A DNA stretch of 10,021 nt, taken from NCBI GenBank assembly GCA_027858145.1, contig JAQIDF010000053.1:1-10021 (forward strand), in the 5' to 3' direction. A program made the position numbers and the translations under genes. The notes under the pieces are model-generated. The model had not been told where the DNA came from. It saw only the letters and a program-made list of their open reading frames with translations, and did no database searches. This DNA is from Prolixibacteraceae bacterium. GTDB taxonomy: Bacteria; Bacteroidota; Bacteroidia; Bacteroidales; Prolixibacteraceae. Shown piece by piece: positions 1 to 7,005 of the stretch (positions are counted from its first letter, which is position 1; every line of letters starts with the position of its first letter).

Positions 1-1329
1 ATGATGGGGCCATTGCCAGTTAAAACGAACATTTACAGCTTCAATTCGTTGTAGCTTTTCATTAAAAATACATAGTTCATCTGATTCGCCAATCCAAAGA
101 TTGCCTTCAGAATCTTCAAAAATTGAACGGACATTATTAATTGGTTTTGTTTCGCCTGATTTAGTATAGTAGTGGCTGAAATAATTTTGTTTGCCACCAG
201 TGGAAATAGTTCCAACGCCATTTCTGTCAAAGCCTAACCATAAATTACCGTTTCGTCGGTTACATATTGCCCTGATCGGGTCGGCATCGGGGCGGCTTAA
301 CGATGGAGCATTCCAATTGTAATGTAGAAACTGGTTTTTTTTGTAATTGAAATGGTTAATGCCATTTTTCTGAGTGCCAATCCAAAGGTTGCCCAGTTCG
401 TCAAATTGAAGATGAGTTACATTATAGCCTTTGAATGTGTAATTATTCTCAGCATCATATGAGAATCGCTTTAATTTCCATGACTCTTTGCTTTTTTGAA
501 TCCTTGCCAGTAAATTATTTCCGCCCAGCCAATAATCGTTGTTATGAGCAGCAAAACTGTTAAGGGTAGAAGGTTGAATATTGGTAAAGCCAATCTCTTT
601 AAAGGATAATACACGTGCAGCAGAATTAAAATTACTATTATTATTGAAAATGCCGGTATTGGTTACACTTACCCATTTGTTACTATCTTTTTGAAGAAAA
701 TAGCAAGGCGTTGAAGAAATCTTCTCTTGTTTTACAATTAATGAATGATCCTGATGATCGGTTTTCCAATATGAAATACCAAATTCACCGTAAATTAGAA
801 GCGAATCGTTTTTTGTGATAATCCCGTGTATGTAACCCGGTGCATCATAAGTCAGGCATAGTTCGTTATTGATATTTAGTACTCCTGCTTTACTGTCCTG
901 GCTAAACCAAACTAACGAATCGTTATATTGTACGATGTTATTTTCAGGGATAATACCTTTATCGGTGAATATTTCATTGTCAAAATTTCGAAATTTCTGC
1001 AAAGAAGCTTGATACTGATTAAGCACCCCATCACGCGTGGTTATCCAAATGTCACCGTTAAGGCCTTTGCCCATTGAAATGAGATGATTCCCGGATATCC
1101 CTCCTTCCTCATGTGCCATTGGTTTGAATACCTCAAATTTGTATCCGTTGTATTTATTAAGGCCGTCAAGCGTTCCGGCCCATATGTTTCCTTTGTCGTC
1201 GATAACCAGGCCATTGATATTGTTTTGTGATAAACCAGTTGATATATCAAAGTGGTCAAACCTGGGTGTTTGAGATGTCCCTGTCTTAATAAGAATGAGC
1301 AACAATATGAAACAAAGATATATTTTCAT
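1..1329 (-). CDS. Two-component-regulator propeller sensor, N-terminal part (runs off left edge)
   Basis: An open frame starts at ATG 1329 and runs uninterrupted to position 1, giving 443 codons with no stop, so the gene is partial at its C-terminus. Residues 1-20 (MKIYLCFILLLILIKTGTSQ) are a typical signal peptide. The rest contains recurring Reg_prop blade motifs of the form 'ixxDxxGNlWiGTxxGl': about residues 33-62 (DDKGNIWAGTLDGLNKY), 78-106 (LNGDIWITTRDGVLNQY), 303-325 (DELGNLWIGTQKNGINHF), 351-375 (NGNLWLGFDRNGVGTI) and 397-423 (DSEGNLWIGESDELCIF). In Bacteroidota such exported propellers are usually the periplasmic sensor of a hybrid histidine kinase/AraC regulator (HTCS) or of a related signalling protein. 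The transmembrane and output domains would lie outside the window, so the exact class is unknown. It is divergent from the DUF1080/oxidoreductase cluster with 120 bp between, which makes it a candidate regulator of that cluster (inference). Confidence 0.9.
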   Translation of the reverse strand, partial: MKIYLCFILLLILIKTGTSQTPRFDHFDISTGLSQNNINGLVIDDKGNIWAGTLDGLNKYNGYKFEVFKPMAHEEGGISGNHLISMGKGLNGDIWITTRDGVLNQYQASLQKFRNFDNEIFTDKGIIPENNIVQYNDSLVWFSQDSKAGVLNINNELCLTYDAPGYIHGIITKNDSLLIYGEFGISYWKTDHQDHSLIVKQEKISSTPCYFLQKDSNKWVSVTNTGIFNNNSNFNSAARVLSFKEIGFTNIQPSTLNSFAAHNNDYWLGGNNLLARIQKSKESWKLKRFSYDAENNYTFKGYNVTHLQFDELGNLWIGTQKNGINHFNYKKNQFLHYNWNAPSLSRPDADPIRAICNRRNGNLWLGFDRNGVGTISTGGKQNYFSHYYTKSGETKPINNVRSIFEDSEGNLWIGESDELCIFNEKLQRIEAVNVRFNWQWPHH

Positions 1330-1335
1330 TATTTT

Positions 1336-1367
1336 GATGAATATTAGAGAGATGAATCAAATTCATC
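1336..1367. promoter_or_regulatory. GATGAAT direct/inverted repeats in divergent intergenic region
   Basis: The 120-bp spacer between the propeller sensor and the DUF1080 gene (1330-1449) holds GATGAAT at 1336-1342 and again at 1351-1357. The second copy is followed after CAA by its exact inverse ATTCATC (1361-1367), making a perfect 7-bp inverted repeat with a 3-nt centre. This looks like a dimeric regulator site, and its place close to the sensor start fits control of one or both divergent genes. I found no good match to the Bacteroidota promoter (TTTG, ~20 nt, TAnnTTTG) on either strand here. The operator role is inference. Confidence 0.35.
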
Positions 1368-1449
1368 TGGTTTTGACACAAAAACATCTATCTGCCGGGA
1401 GAGAGAATCCTTAAATTGCCATCACAAAATAATATTAAAAAACAGAACT

Positions 1450-2838
1450 ATGAAAAAATGTCTTTATCTTTTAGTTGTAATACTTCTTGTTTCGGCGAAC
1501 GGACTAAAAGCTCAAAATGATTGGAAAGAGCTTTTTAACGGAAGAGACCTGAGTGGTTGGGAAGTTTTAAATGGGGATGCTACTTATAATGTGAAAAATG
1601 GAGTTGTTGAAGGTACATCTGTTACCCAATCTCCCAATACTTTTCTAGCAACTAAAACAGCGTATACCAACTTTGTTTTAGAGTACGAAATGAAAATGGA
1701 TGAAGGCCTGAATTCGGGGGTTCAGATCCGTAGCCATAGCAAAGACGATTACAGAAACGGCCGTGTTCACGGGTTGCAGGTAGAATGTGAAGATACCCGG
1801 CGTGGATGGGCTGGTGGATTATATGATGAGGCACGCAAAGGATGGAGATACCCGCTTGATTATAATTTATCTGCTAAAAACGCTTTCAAAAAAGGTGAGT
1901 GGAACACTTTTAAAATAGTGGCTTTCGATCATCATATCATGACCTGGGTTAATGGTGTGCCTGCCTCCAATCTTGTTGAAGAAGATATTGAATCGGGTTT
2001 TATTGCTTTACAGGTTCATGCAATTGGAAACAATGAGGCATTAAACGGAAAGACGATCAGATGGAAAAATATTCGTCTGAAAGAGATTCAGTCTGATAAT
2101 TTTAAAGCTTTTAAGAATATGAAAGCCCCTGAAGTGAGTTATTTAAAAAATCAACTGACAGAGCGCGAAAAGGCCAATGATTGGCAACTGTTATGGGATG
2201 GAAAAACGACCAAAGGATGGAAAGGTGCAAAACTTGATCATTTTCCCGAAAAAGGATGGAGTGTAAACGATGGTATTTTAAAAGTACATGATTCAGATGG
2301 TGGAGAGTCTGCCAATGGAGGAGATATTGTCACCAAAAAGCAATACAAAAATTTCATACTTGTTGTAGATTTCAGCATCACTAAAGGTGCCAACAGCGGT
2401 ATAAAGTACTTTGTAGATACTGAGCTGAACAAAGGAGCAGGTTCTTCTATTGGTTGTGAATTCCAGATTCTTGACGACCGCTATCATCCTGATGCTAAAA
2501 AGGGTGTTAACGGGAATCGCACACTTGGTTCGTTATACGATCTGATACGGGCCAACGGGCTTGTTTTTAATCCTTACCTGCCGCGTGAAAAATATGTAAA
2601 CGGCTACGAGCAGTGGAACCGGGCTAAAATTGTGGTAGATAGCAATAAAGTGCAGCATTTCCTTAATGGTATTAAGGTAGTGGAGTATGAGCGGAACACA
2701 CAAATGTGGAAGGCATTGGTAGCCTATAGTAAATACAGTAAATGGCCTGATTTCGGAGAGTATGAAAAAGGCAATATTTTATTACAGGATCATGGAAACG
2801 AGGTCGAGTTTAAAAACATCAAAATAAAGGAGCTCTAA
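1450..2838 (+). CDS. Tandem DUF1080 (3-keto-disaccharide hydrolase-like) secreted protein
   Basis: This 462-residue protein has a signal peptide (residues 1-22, MKKCLYLLVV...LKAQ), so it is exported. It carries two DUF1080 domains in tandem. The first spans about residues 24-213, opening with DWKELFNGRDLSGWEV and including the core NSGVQIRSH and HGLQVECED strands. The second spans about 243-462, opening with NDWQLLWDGKTTKGW and including NSGIKYFVD, GCEFQILDD and the closing FKNIKIKEL. Most DUF1080 proteins are a single domain of roughly 200-270 residues, so this is a double-length form. DUF1080 is a concanavalin-like beta-sandwich family that includes hydrolases and lyases acting on 3-keto-glycosides. 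The Gfo/Idh oxidoreductase gene starts 2 bp after the stop, which supports a joint oxidise-then-cleave role on a sugar. The substrate cannot be read from the sequence. Confidence 0.93.
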   Translation: MKKCLYLLVVILLVSANGLKAQNDWKELFNGRDLSGWEVLNGDATYNVKNGVVEGTSVTQSPNTFLATKTAYTNFVLEYEMKMDEGLNSGVQIRSHSKDDYRNGRVHGLQVECEDTRRGWAGGLYDEARKGWRYPLDYNLSAKNAFKKGEWNTFKIVAFDHHIMTWVNGVPASNLVEEDIESGFIALQVHAIGNNEALNGKTIRWKNIRLKEIQSDNFKAFKNMKAPEVSYLKNQLTEREKANDWQLLWDGKTTKGWKGAKLDHFPEKGWSVNDGILKVHDSDGGESANGGDIVTKKQYKNFILVVDFSITKGANSGIKYFVDTELNKGAGSSIGCEFQILDDRYHPDAKKGVNGNRTLGSLYDLIRANGLVFNPYLPREKYVNGYEQWNRAKIVVDSNKVQHFLNGIKVVEYERNTQMWKALVAYSKYSKWPDFGEYEKGNILLQDHGNEVEFKNIKIKEL

Positions 2839-2840
2839 TT

Positions 2841-4193
2841 ATGGAAAATAATACGAATAATTCCAGACGGGAATTCATAAAAAAATCAGCCATGGGGGCG
2901 GCCGGGCTTACACTTGCAGGTATGGGCATGAGTTCTTTAAGCTATGGCAGTATACTGGGTGCAAACGATCGCTTAAATGTAGCTGTAATTGGACTTGGGC
3001 GTCGGCTTGGTGCTTACATTCCACCTGTTGCTGATGCGAAAAGCAATATGCGGTTGCTTTACTTGTGCGATGTAATGCAAAGCCAGATGAGCAATGCAGC
3101 CAAACGGTTTGATAAGGTTATAGATTACACTCCAAAATTAGAGGAAGACTTTTTTAAGATTCTGGATGACAAAGATGTGGATGCTGTGTTTTTGGCAACT
3201 CCTGATCATTGGCATGCACCGGGTACCTGGTTGGCCAACGCAGCAGGCAAGCATGTGTATGTTGAGAAGCCATGTAGCCACAATCCATACGAAGGCGAAA
3301 TGTTGGTTAAATCACGCGACCGGTATGGTAAAGTTATTCAAATGGGAAACCAGCAGCGTTCTTCTTTTGAAACCAATGAGATCATCAACGATATACACAA
3401 TGGGGTTATTGGAACTCCATATATGGCTAAAGCATTTTATAATAACAACCGTGGCCGGGTTGTAAATCCTACAAAAGCAGCACCTCCAAAAGGGCTTAAC
3501 TGGGAAATGTGGCAGGGGCCGGCACCCAGAAAAGCTTATGAACACAATACATGGGATTATAACTGGCACTGGTATGGCTGGGATTATGGTACGGCCGAAA
3601 CCGGAAATAATGCAATACATGAAGTAGATGTAGCCCGTTGGGCCTTGCAGGTTAAATTTCCCGAAAGTGTAGTTGTTAATTCAGGTAAATATCACTGGGC
3701 TGACGATGGCTGGACTATGTACGATACCATGGATGCTACCTGGCGCTTCCCCGGCAATAAAATTATTAAGTGGGACGGAAAAAGCAGGAATGCTTATAGT
3801 ACTTATGATGGCGGTCGTGGTACAATTATTTATGGAACAGAAGGCAGCGTTTGGGTGAACCGTGGAGGATATAAGCTTTTTGACCGGAACGGTAGCCTCG
3901 TGAGAGAAAGACAATCTGGTGGAAACGAAGGTGGCACCCAGTTGGGAGGTGGCGGAAACATGTCAACCATGCACGTTCAGAATTTTCTTGAAGCGATAAG
4001 GGGGAAAGAAAAGTTACATTCACCTATCGATGAAGGAGCAAACAGTACCTTGCTTGGGCACCTGGCAAATATATCTTCCCGCACCGGTGAAATGCTAACT
4101 TGTGACCCCGAAAACGGTCATATCACCAATAGTAGAAAAGCCATGAAATTGTGGGAACGAGAATATGAAAAAGGTTGGGAACCAAAATTCTGA
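2841..4193 (+). CDS. Tat-exported Gfo/Idh/MocA family oxidoreductase
   Basis: The protein has 450 residues. The N-terminus carries a twin-arginine signal: SRREFIKK at residues 8-15, followed by a hydrophobic, Gly/Ala-rich stretch to about residue 38. It is therefore probably exported folded with its nucleotide cofactor. The Rossmann fold begins at about residue 45 (LNVAVIGLGRRLGAY, a GxGxxxG-like loop), with ATPDHWHAP at 119-127 and the family EKP motif at 142-144 (VEKPCSHNPYEGEM). The substrate domain has the long Trp/Tyr-rich segment WEMWQGPAP...NTWDYNWHWYGWDYG (about 221-250) and the helix GNNAIHEVDVARWAL (255-269), whose His260 is the likely catalytic-position histidine. This layout is typical of Bacteroidota and planctomycete Gfo/Idh proteins found beside DUF1080. 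The likely role is NAD(P)-dependent oxidation of a sugar hydroxyl, probably C3 (inference). The 2-bp spacing from the DUF1080 gene implies one transcript. Confidence 0.93.
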   Translation: MENNTNNSRREFIKKSAMGAAGLTLAGMGMSSLSYGSILGANDRLNVAVIGLGRRLGAYIPPVADAKSNMRLLYLCDVMQSQMSNAAKRFDKVIDYTPKLEEDFFKILDDKDVDAVFLATPDHWHAPGTWLANAAGKHVYVEKPCSHNPYEGEMLVKSRDRYGKVIQMGNQQRSSFETNEIINDIHNGVIGTPYMAKAFYNNNRGRVVNPTKAAPPKGLNWEMWQGPAPRKAYEHNTWDYNWHWYGWDYGTAETGNNAIHEVDVARWALQVKFPESVVVNSGKYHWADDGWTMYDTMDATWRFPGNKIIKWDGKSRNAYSTYDGGRGTIIYGTEGSVWVNRGGYKLFDRNGSLVRERQSGGNEGGTQLGGGGNMSTMHVQNFLEAIRGKEKLHSPIDEGANSTLLGHLANISSRTGEMLTCDPENGHITNSRKAMKLWEREYEKGWEPKF

Positions 4194-5034
4194 TGAGATT
4201 CATCATAACAATGCTTTTCTGATGAATACCTCATTGGATATTATCCTTTGGGGTATTGATCAGGAAACAGCATGTATTGTGTGTGAAAAAGTATTCAAAT
4301 CAATAAGAGAAGTGCAAAGGGTATTGGATCGTTTTGACCCTGTAGCAGAAGTTTACAAGATTAATAAAACTGCATTTAATGAAGAAACGGTAGTTGGTCA
4401 GTATCTTATGCATGCAATAAAAAGAGGGATTAATGATTTTCATCGTACACAAGGTTATTTCAACATATTTGCCGGCGATGCTTATTCATCAGTAAAAAAA
4501 GGATCGGGTGAATATATGGCGTTTGCAGCTCCAACTCTCTTGCCTGAAGATTTGATTGAAATAGACGAAAACAGCTATCGTATCCGTTTTCTTCATCGTT
4601 CAGTATCGCTCGATTTTGGTGGCATTGGTAAAGGTCTGGCTTTGGATGAGGCTTCCATTATTCTCGATGATTTTGGAGTGCAAAATGCCTTTATCAGTTT
4701 TGGAGGTAGTTCTATACTTACTAAAGGTCATCATCCTCACGGAAAGTATTGGCCGTTTAGCTTTCAGAGTGAAAAGTTTGGTTATGAAGTGTGGCCACTT
4801 AATAATGATGCTGTTTCGGTTAGCAGTACCAGACAATGTAATGGAAATATTGCACACATTTTAGATCCGAAAACAGGACAGGTGTCGAACAGTCAAATTG
4901 CAGGAGTGCAGAGTGTAAGTGCTGCCGGGGCTGAGGTTTTATCAACTGCATTGATTGCTTCACCACCTGAAAAACATCACGAAATAGTTCATAAATTCAA
5001 TGTGAAGAAATGGGCTGTTTACAACACTCACTAA
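4165..5034 (+). CDS. ApbE-type FAD:protein FMN transferase
   Basis: This 289-residue ApbE-family protein would transfer FMN from FAD onto a Ser/Thr of a partner protein. Recognisable blocks are FLMNTSLDIILWG (18-30, the family's opening strand), VLDRFDPVAEVYKIN (53-67), SLDFGGIGKGLALDEA (148-163), GVQNAFISFGGSSI (171-184), the His-containing AHILDPKTG (230-238) and AGAEVLSTALI (254-264). In the last block Glu257 stands where many family members have the metal-site Asp. There is no signal peptide or lipobox, although many bacterial ApbE proteins are periplasmic. The frame is closed by a stop at 4144-4146, so ATG 4165 is the furthest start and overlaps the preceding oxidoreductase by 29 bp. ATG 4222 is an alternative but would cut into the first conserved strand. 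No protein visible in this window has the usual [S/T]-G-A-[S/T] flavinylation motif, so its partner is encoded elsewhere. Confidence 0.9.
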   Translation: MKKVGNQNSDEIHHNNAFLMNTSLDIILWGIDQETACIVCEKVFKSIREVQRVLDRFDPVAEVYKINKTAFNEETVVGQYLMHAIKRGINDFHRTQGYFNIFAGDAYSSVKKGSGEYMAFAAPTLLPEDLIEIDENSYRIRFLHRSVSLDFGGIGKGLALDEASIILDDFGVQNAFISFGGSSILTKGHHPHGKYWPFSFQSEKFGYEVWPLNNDAVSVSSTRQCNGNIAHILDPKTGQVSNSQIAGVQSVSAAGAEVLSTALIASPPEKHHEIVHKFNVKKWAVYNTH

Positions 5035-5049
5035 ATACTTAAAATCAAC

Positions 5050-5075
5050 AAAACCTGCATGTTTAACCAGGTTTT
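5050..5075 (+). terminator. Intra-operon hairpin (weak terminator, attenuator or mRNA stabiliser)
   Basis: In the 57-bp gap between apbE and the second oxidoreductase, AAAACCTG (5050-5057) and CAGGTTTT (5068-5075) form a perfect 8-bp stem around a 10-nt loop, ending in four Ts. It is not GC-rich enough for a strong terminator, so partial termination or processing is equally possible. The possible start ATG 5059 sits inside the loop, which argues for the downstream start at 5092. Confidence 0.4.
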
Positions 5076-5091
5076 AAAATATAAAATATAC

Positions 5092-6378
5092 ATGCAAGAT
5101 AAATTTCAATCAAGAAGAGATTTCCTGAAGAAAATGGCACTTACCGGTTCTATGGTAACATTGGCAGCTTCACCATGGCTAAATGCTTTTGGGCAAACGT
5201 CAATGGTTGGCCAAAACCCATCTGAAAGGGTGCGGTTGGCAGTTATTGGTACCGGGAGCAGGGGGAAACAATTAATGCGGTTTTTATTAGAATTGAAAAC
5301 AACCAGTAATATTGATGTTGTTGCCCTTTGCGATGTATATGACCCTCATCTTCAGGGGGCAGCGAAAATGTGCAATGAGCAAAACATTACTCCTGTTCTT
5401 TATAATAATTATACCGATCTTCTCACCAAAGAAAAAGTTGACGGGGTAATTATTGCCACTCCTTTACACCAGCATGCCCATATTGCTGTTGATTGTATGA
5501 AGGAAGGCATTCATGTTTTTTGTGAAAAATCGATGGCGCGCACTATGGACGATACAAAAGCCATGTATGAGGCGCATATTTCAAGCGGAAGAATTCTACA
5601 TATTGGACATCAGCGTTTGTTTAATCCTGTTTATCTCGAAGGTATGAAGCGCATTCACAATGGAGATATTGGTCAGTTGGGACAGTTGCGTGCTTACTGG
5701 CACCGTAATAACGACTGGCGGCGCCCGGTTCCTGATAACTCTGTTGAAATGGAACGTTTTATTAATTGGCGCTTATATAAAGAATATTCAGCCGGGCTTC
5801 TCACCGAATTGATGTCGCACCAGATTCAGGTTGCTAACTGGGCACTACAAAAAACGCCGATATCCGTAACCGGTACGGGCAGCATTGTGTTTTGGAAAGA
5901 CGGTCGTGAGGTGAATGATAATGTGGCCCTCATTTATTCTTATGACGATGGTACACAATTTATATACGATTCTATGACCAGTAATAAAAAATATGGTCTG
6001 GAAGAGCAAATAATGGGGCATAAAGGCACTATTGAATTTGAAACAAATCGCTACTTTACCGAAACGCCACCAGCTGCTCCGGGAATTATTCAGTTAATTA
6101 ACGATATGGAATCGGGTTTTTTTGGAAAAGCTATGATTGGTGGTGCCAGTTGGATGCCCGAAACAGCAGCAACGTATAATGGAGAGCCTATAATTGAAGA
6201 TACAGATTTTTATGATTCCGCTCTTCAGCTTGAAGGTTTTGCCAGTTACATCAGAGCAGGGAAGGCACCTGAGGCATTAACGCGAGAGGGGTATAATGCA
6301 AGTATATGGACGCTTTTAGGCGAAGCAGCAATTGAAACAGGAGAGAAATTAACACTTCCCGAAAAATACAGGATTTAA
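5092..6378 (+). CDS. Second Tat-exported Gfo/Idh/MocA family oxidoreductase
   Basis: From ATG 5092 the protein has 428 residues. An in-frame ATG at 5059 would add 11, but it lies in a hairpin loop and gives an unusually long n-region. The chosen start puts the Tat motif SRRDFLKK at residues 7-14, followed by a hydrophobic stretch ending near NAFGQ. The Rossmann domain has LAVIGTGSRGK (about 49-59), a canonical GxGxxG-type loop, then CDVYDP, ATPLHQHAHIA and CEKSMARTMDD (about 144-154). In that last block the usual EKP is EKS, with the Lys kept. The helix ELMSHQIQVANWAL (about 239-252) supplies the active-site histidine. The C-terminus IRAGKAPEALTREGYNASIWTLLGEAA is typical of sugar-oxidising members. 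It is clearly diverged from the first oxidoreductase, so it is not a recent duplicate and may act on another substrate or step. It lies in the same direction, 57 bp after apbE and 1 bp before the small membrane protein gene. Confidence 0.92.
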   Translation: MQDKFQSRRDFLKKMALTGSMVTLAASPWLNAFGQTSMVGQNPSERVRLAVIGTGSRGKQLMRFLLELKTTSNIDVVALCDVYDPHLQGAAKMCNEQNITPVLYNNYTDLLTKEKVDGVIIATPLHQHAHIAVDCMKEGIHVFCEKSMARTMDDTKAMYEAHISSGRILHIGHQRLFNPVYLEGMKRIHNGDIGQLGQLRAYWHRNNDWRRPVPDNSVEMERFINWRLYKEYSAGLLTELMSHQIQVANWALQKTPISVTGTGSIVFWKDGREVNDNVALIYSYDDGTQFIYDSMTSNKKYGLEEQIMGHKGTIEFETNRYFTETPPAAPGIIQLINDMESGFFGKAMIGGASWMPETAATYNGEPIIEDTDFYDSALQLEGFASYIRAGKAPEALTREGYNASIWTLLGEAAIETGEKLTLPEKYRI

Positions 6379-6379
6379 A

Positions 6380-6625
6380 ATGAAGAAAATTATTATAACC
6401 GGCAGTCATTTAAAAAGGGAGTTTTTTATATGGTTATTAAGCTTTATAGCAGCTATTATTCTTAACATTTACGCAATTGTTAATTACGAAACCAGTTGGG
6501 TCGAATTGTATTCACAAATTGGCTATGTTGTGATGATCAGTATTATGCTCTACATCGCTTCATGGGGTATTCGTGGTTTCTTTTTATTGGTAAAGAATTT
6601 AATCAGTAAGAGAGATGAAAAATAA
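6380..6625 (+). CDS. Small two-helix membrane protein, unrecognised
   Basis: This 81-residue protein begins 1 bp after the stop of the second oxidoreductase, so it is very likely translationally coupled to it. It has a basic N-terminus (MKKIIITGSHLKR) and two hydrophobic segments at about residues 14-34 (FFIWLLSFIAAIILNIYAIV) and 48-70 (GYVVMISIMLYIASWGIRGF). The loop between them is short (NYETSWVELYSQ) and the tail is basic (KNLISKRDEK). This fits an inner-membrane hairpin with both ends in the cytoplasm. I do not recognise a named family. Its place at the end of a cluster of exported oxidoreductases suggests a membrane anchor, assembly factor or small redox-linked subunit, but no cofactor ligands (Cys or His pairs) are visible. 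Function is unknown. Confidence 0.8.
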   Translation: MKKIIITGSHLKREFFIWLLSFIAAIILNIYAIVNYETSWVELYSQIGYVVMISIMLYIASWGIRGFFLLVKNLISKRDEK

Positions 6626-6701
6626 TTATTTTGCGACTTTCAGATTCTCAGCATAGTTACAATACAGGGCATTGTTTTTTGGTGTTTTTTTTGTTTTACT
6701 G

Positions 6702-6732
6702 TTTGCAGAACTAAAAAGAAGGTATATATTTG
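6702..6732 (+). promoter_or_regulatory. Bacteroidota-type promoter for tRNA-Asp
   Basis: TTTG (6702-6705), a 19-nt spacer, then TATATTTG (6725-6732) matches the Bacteroidota primary-sigma consensus TTTG / TAnnTTTG exactly. It lies about 60 bp upstream of the mature tRNA 5' end, leaving a short leader for processing. Confidence 0.75.
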
Positions 6733-6790
6733 CATCGCCTTTGAAACAAGGAACGTTCAGCGAAATTATTGAAGTTAAAAAATTAAAATT

Positions 6791-6865
6791 GGTGTGGTAG
6801 TTCAGTTTGGTTAGAATGCCGGCCTGTCACGCCGGAGGTCGCGGGTTCGAGTCCCGTCCGCACCG
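6791..6865 (+). tRNA. tRNA-Asp (anticodon GTC)
   Basis: A full cloverleaf can be drawn. The acceptor stem pairs GGTGTGG (6791-6797) with CCGCACC (6858-6864), with one G-U pair, and the discriminator is G6865. The anticodon stem CCGGC/GCCGG (6819-6823/6831-6835) encloses the loop CTGTCAC with anticodon GTC at 6826-6828. The T arm is CGGG-TTCGAGT-CCCG. The discriminator is followed by CTT, so CCA is not encoded and must be added after transcription. It stands alone, with its own promoter and terminator. Confidence 0.97.
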
Positions 6866-6868
6866 CTT

Positions 6869-6904
6869 AAAAACCCGTTGGAGTTAAACTCTGACGGGTT
6901 TTTT
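6869..6904 (+). terminator. Intrinsic terminator after tRNA-Asp
   Basis: AAAAACCCGT (6869-6878) pairs with ACGGGTTTTT (starting 6894), with a further GAGTT/AACTC pairing inside, followed by a run of Ts. It starts 3 nt after the discriminator base. It is a textbook rho-independent terminator. Confidence 0.88.
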
Positions 6905-7005
6905 GTTTTAGTAACTACTTATTTATATTAGATTTTTGGGGATCAAATTCAGATTAGGGTGGATGAATTTATTTTTATAACTTATCAACCACAAAAAAAA
7001 TTAAA

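Noticed and set aside
3166..3914. Several 60-100 codon frames within the first oxidoreductase gene on both strands
   Set aside because: The oxidoreductase frame carries family motifs throughout this span. The others lack any motif and are shadows.
5059..5091. Upstream ATG 5059 as the start of the second oxidoreductase
   Set aside because: It lies in the loop of a hairpin and would place 19 residues before the Tat arginines (SRRDFLKK). ATG 5092 gives a normal Tat n-region.
6618..6632. AT-only palindrome (AAAATAATTATTTT) at the end of the small membrane protein gene as a terminator
   Set aside because: The stem has no G-C pairs and no following T-run beyond the palindrome itself, so it is too weak to call.
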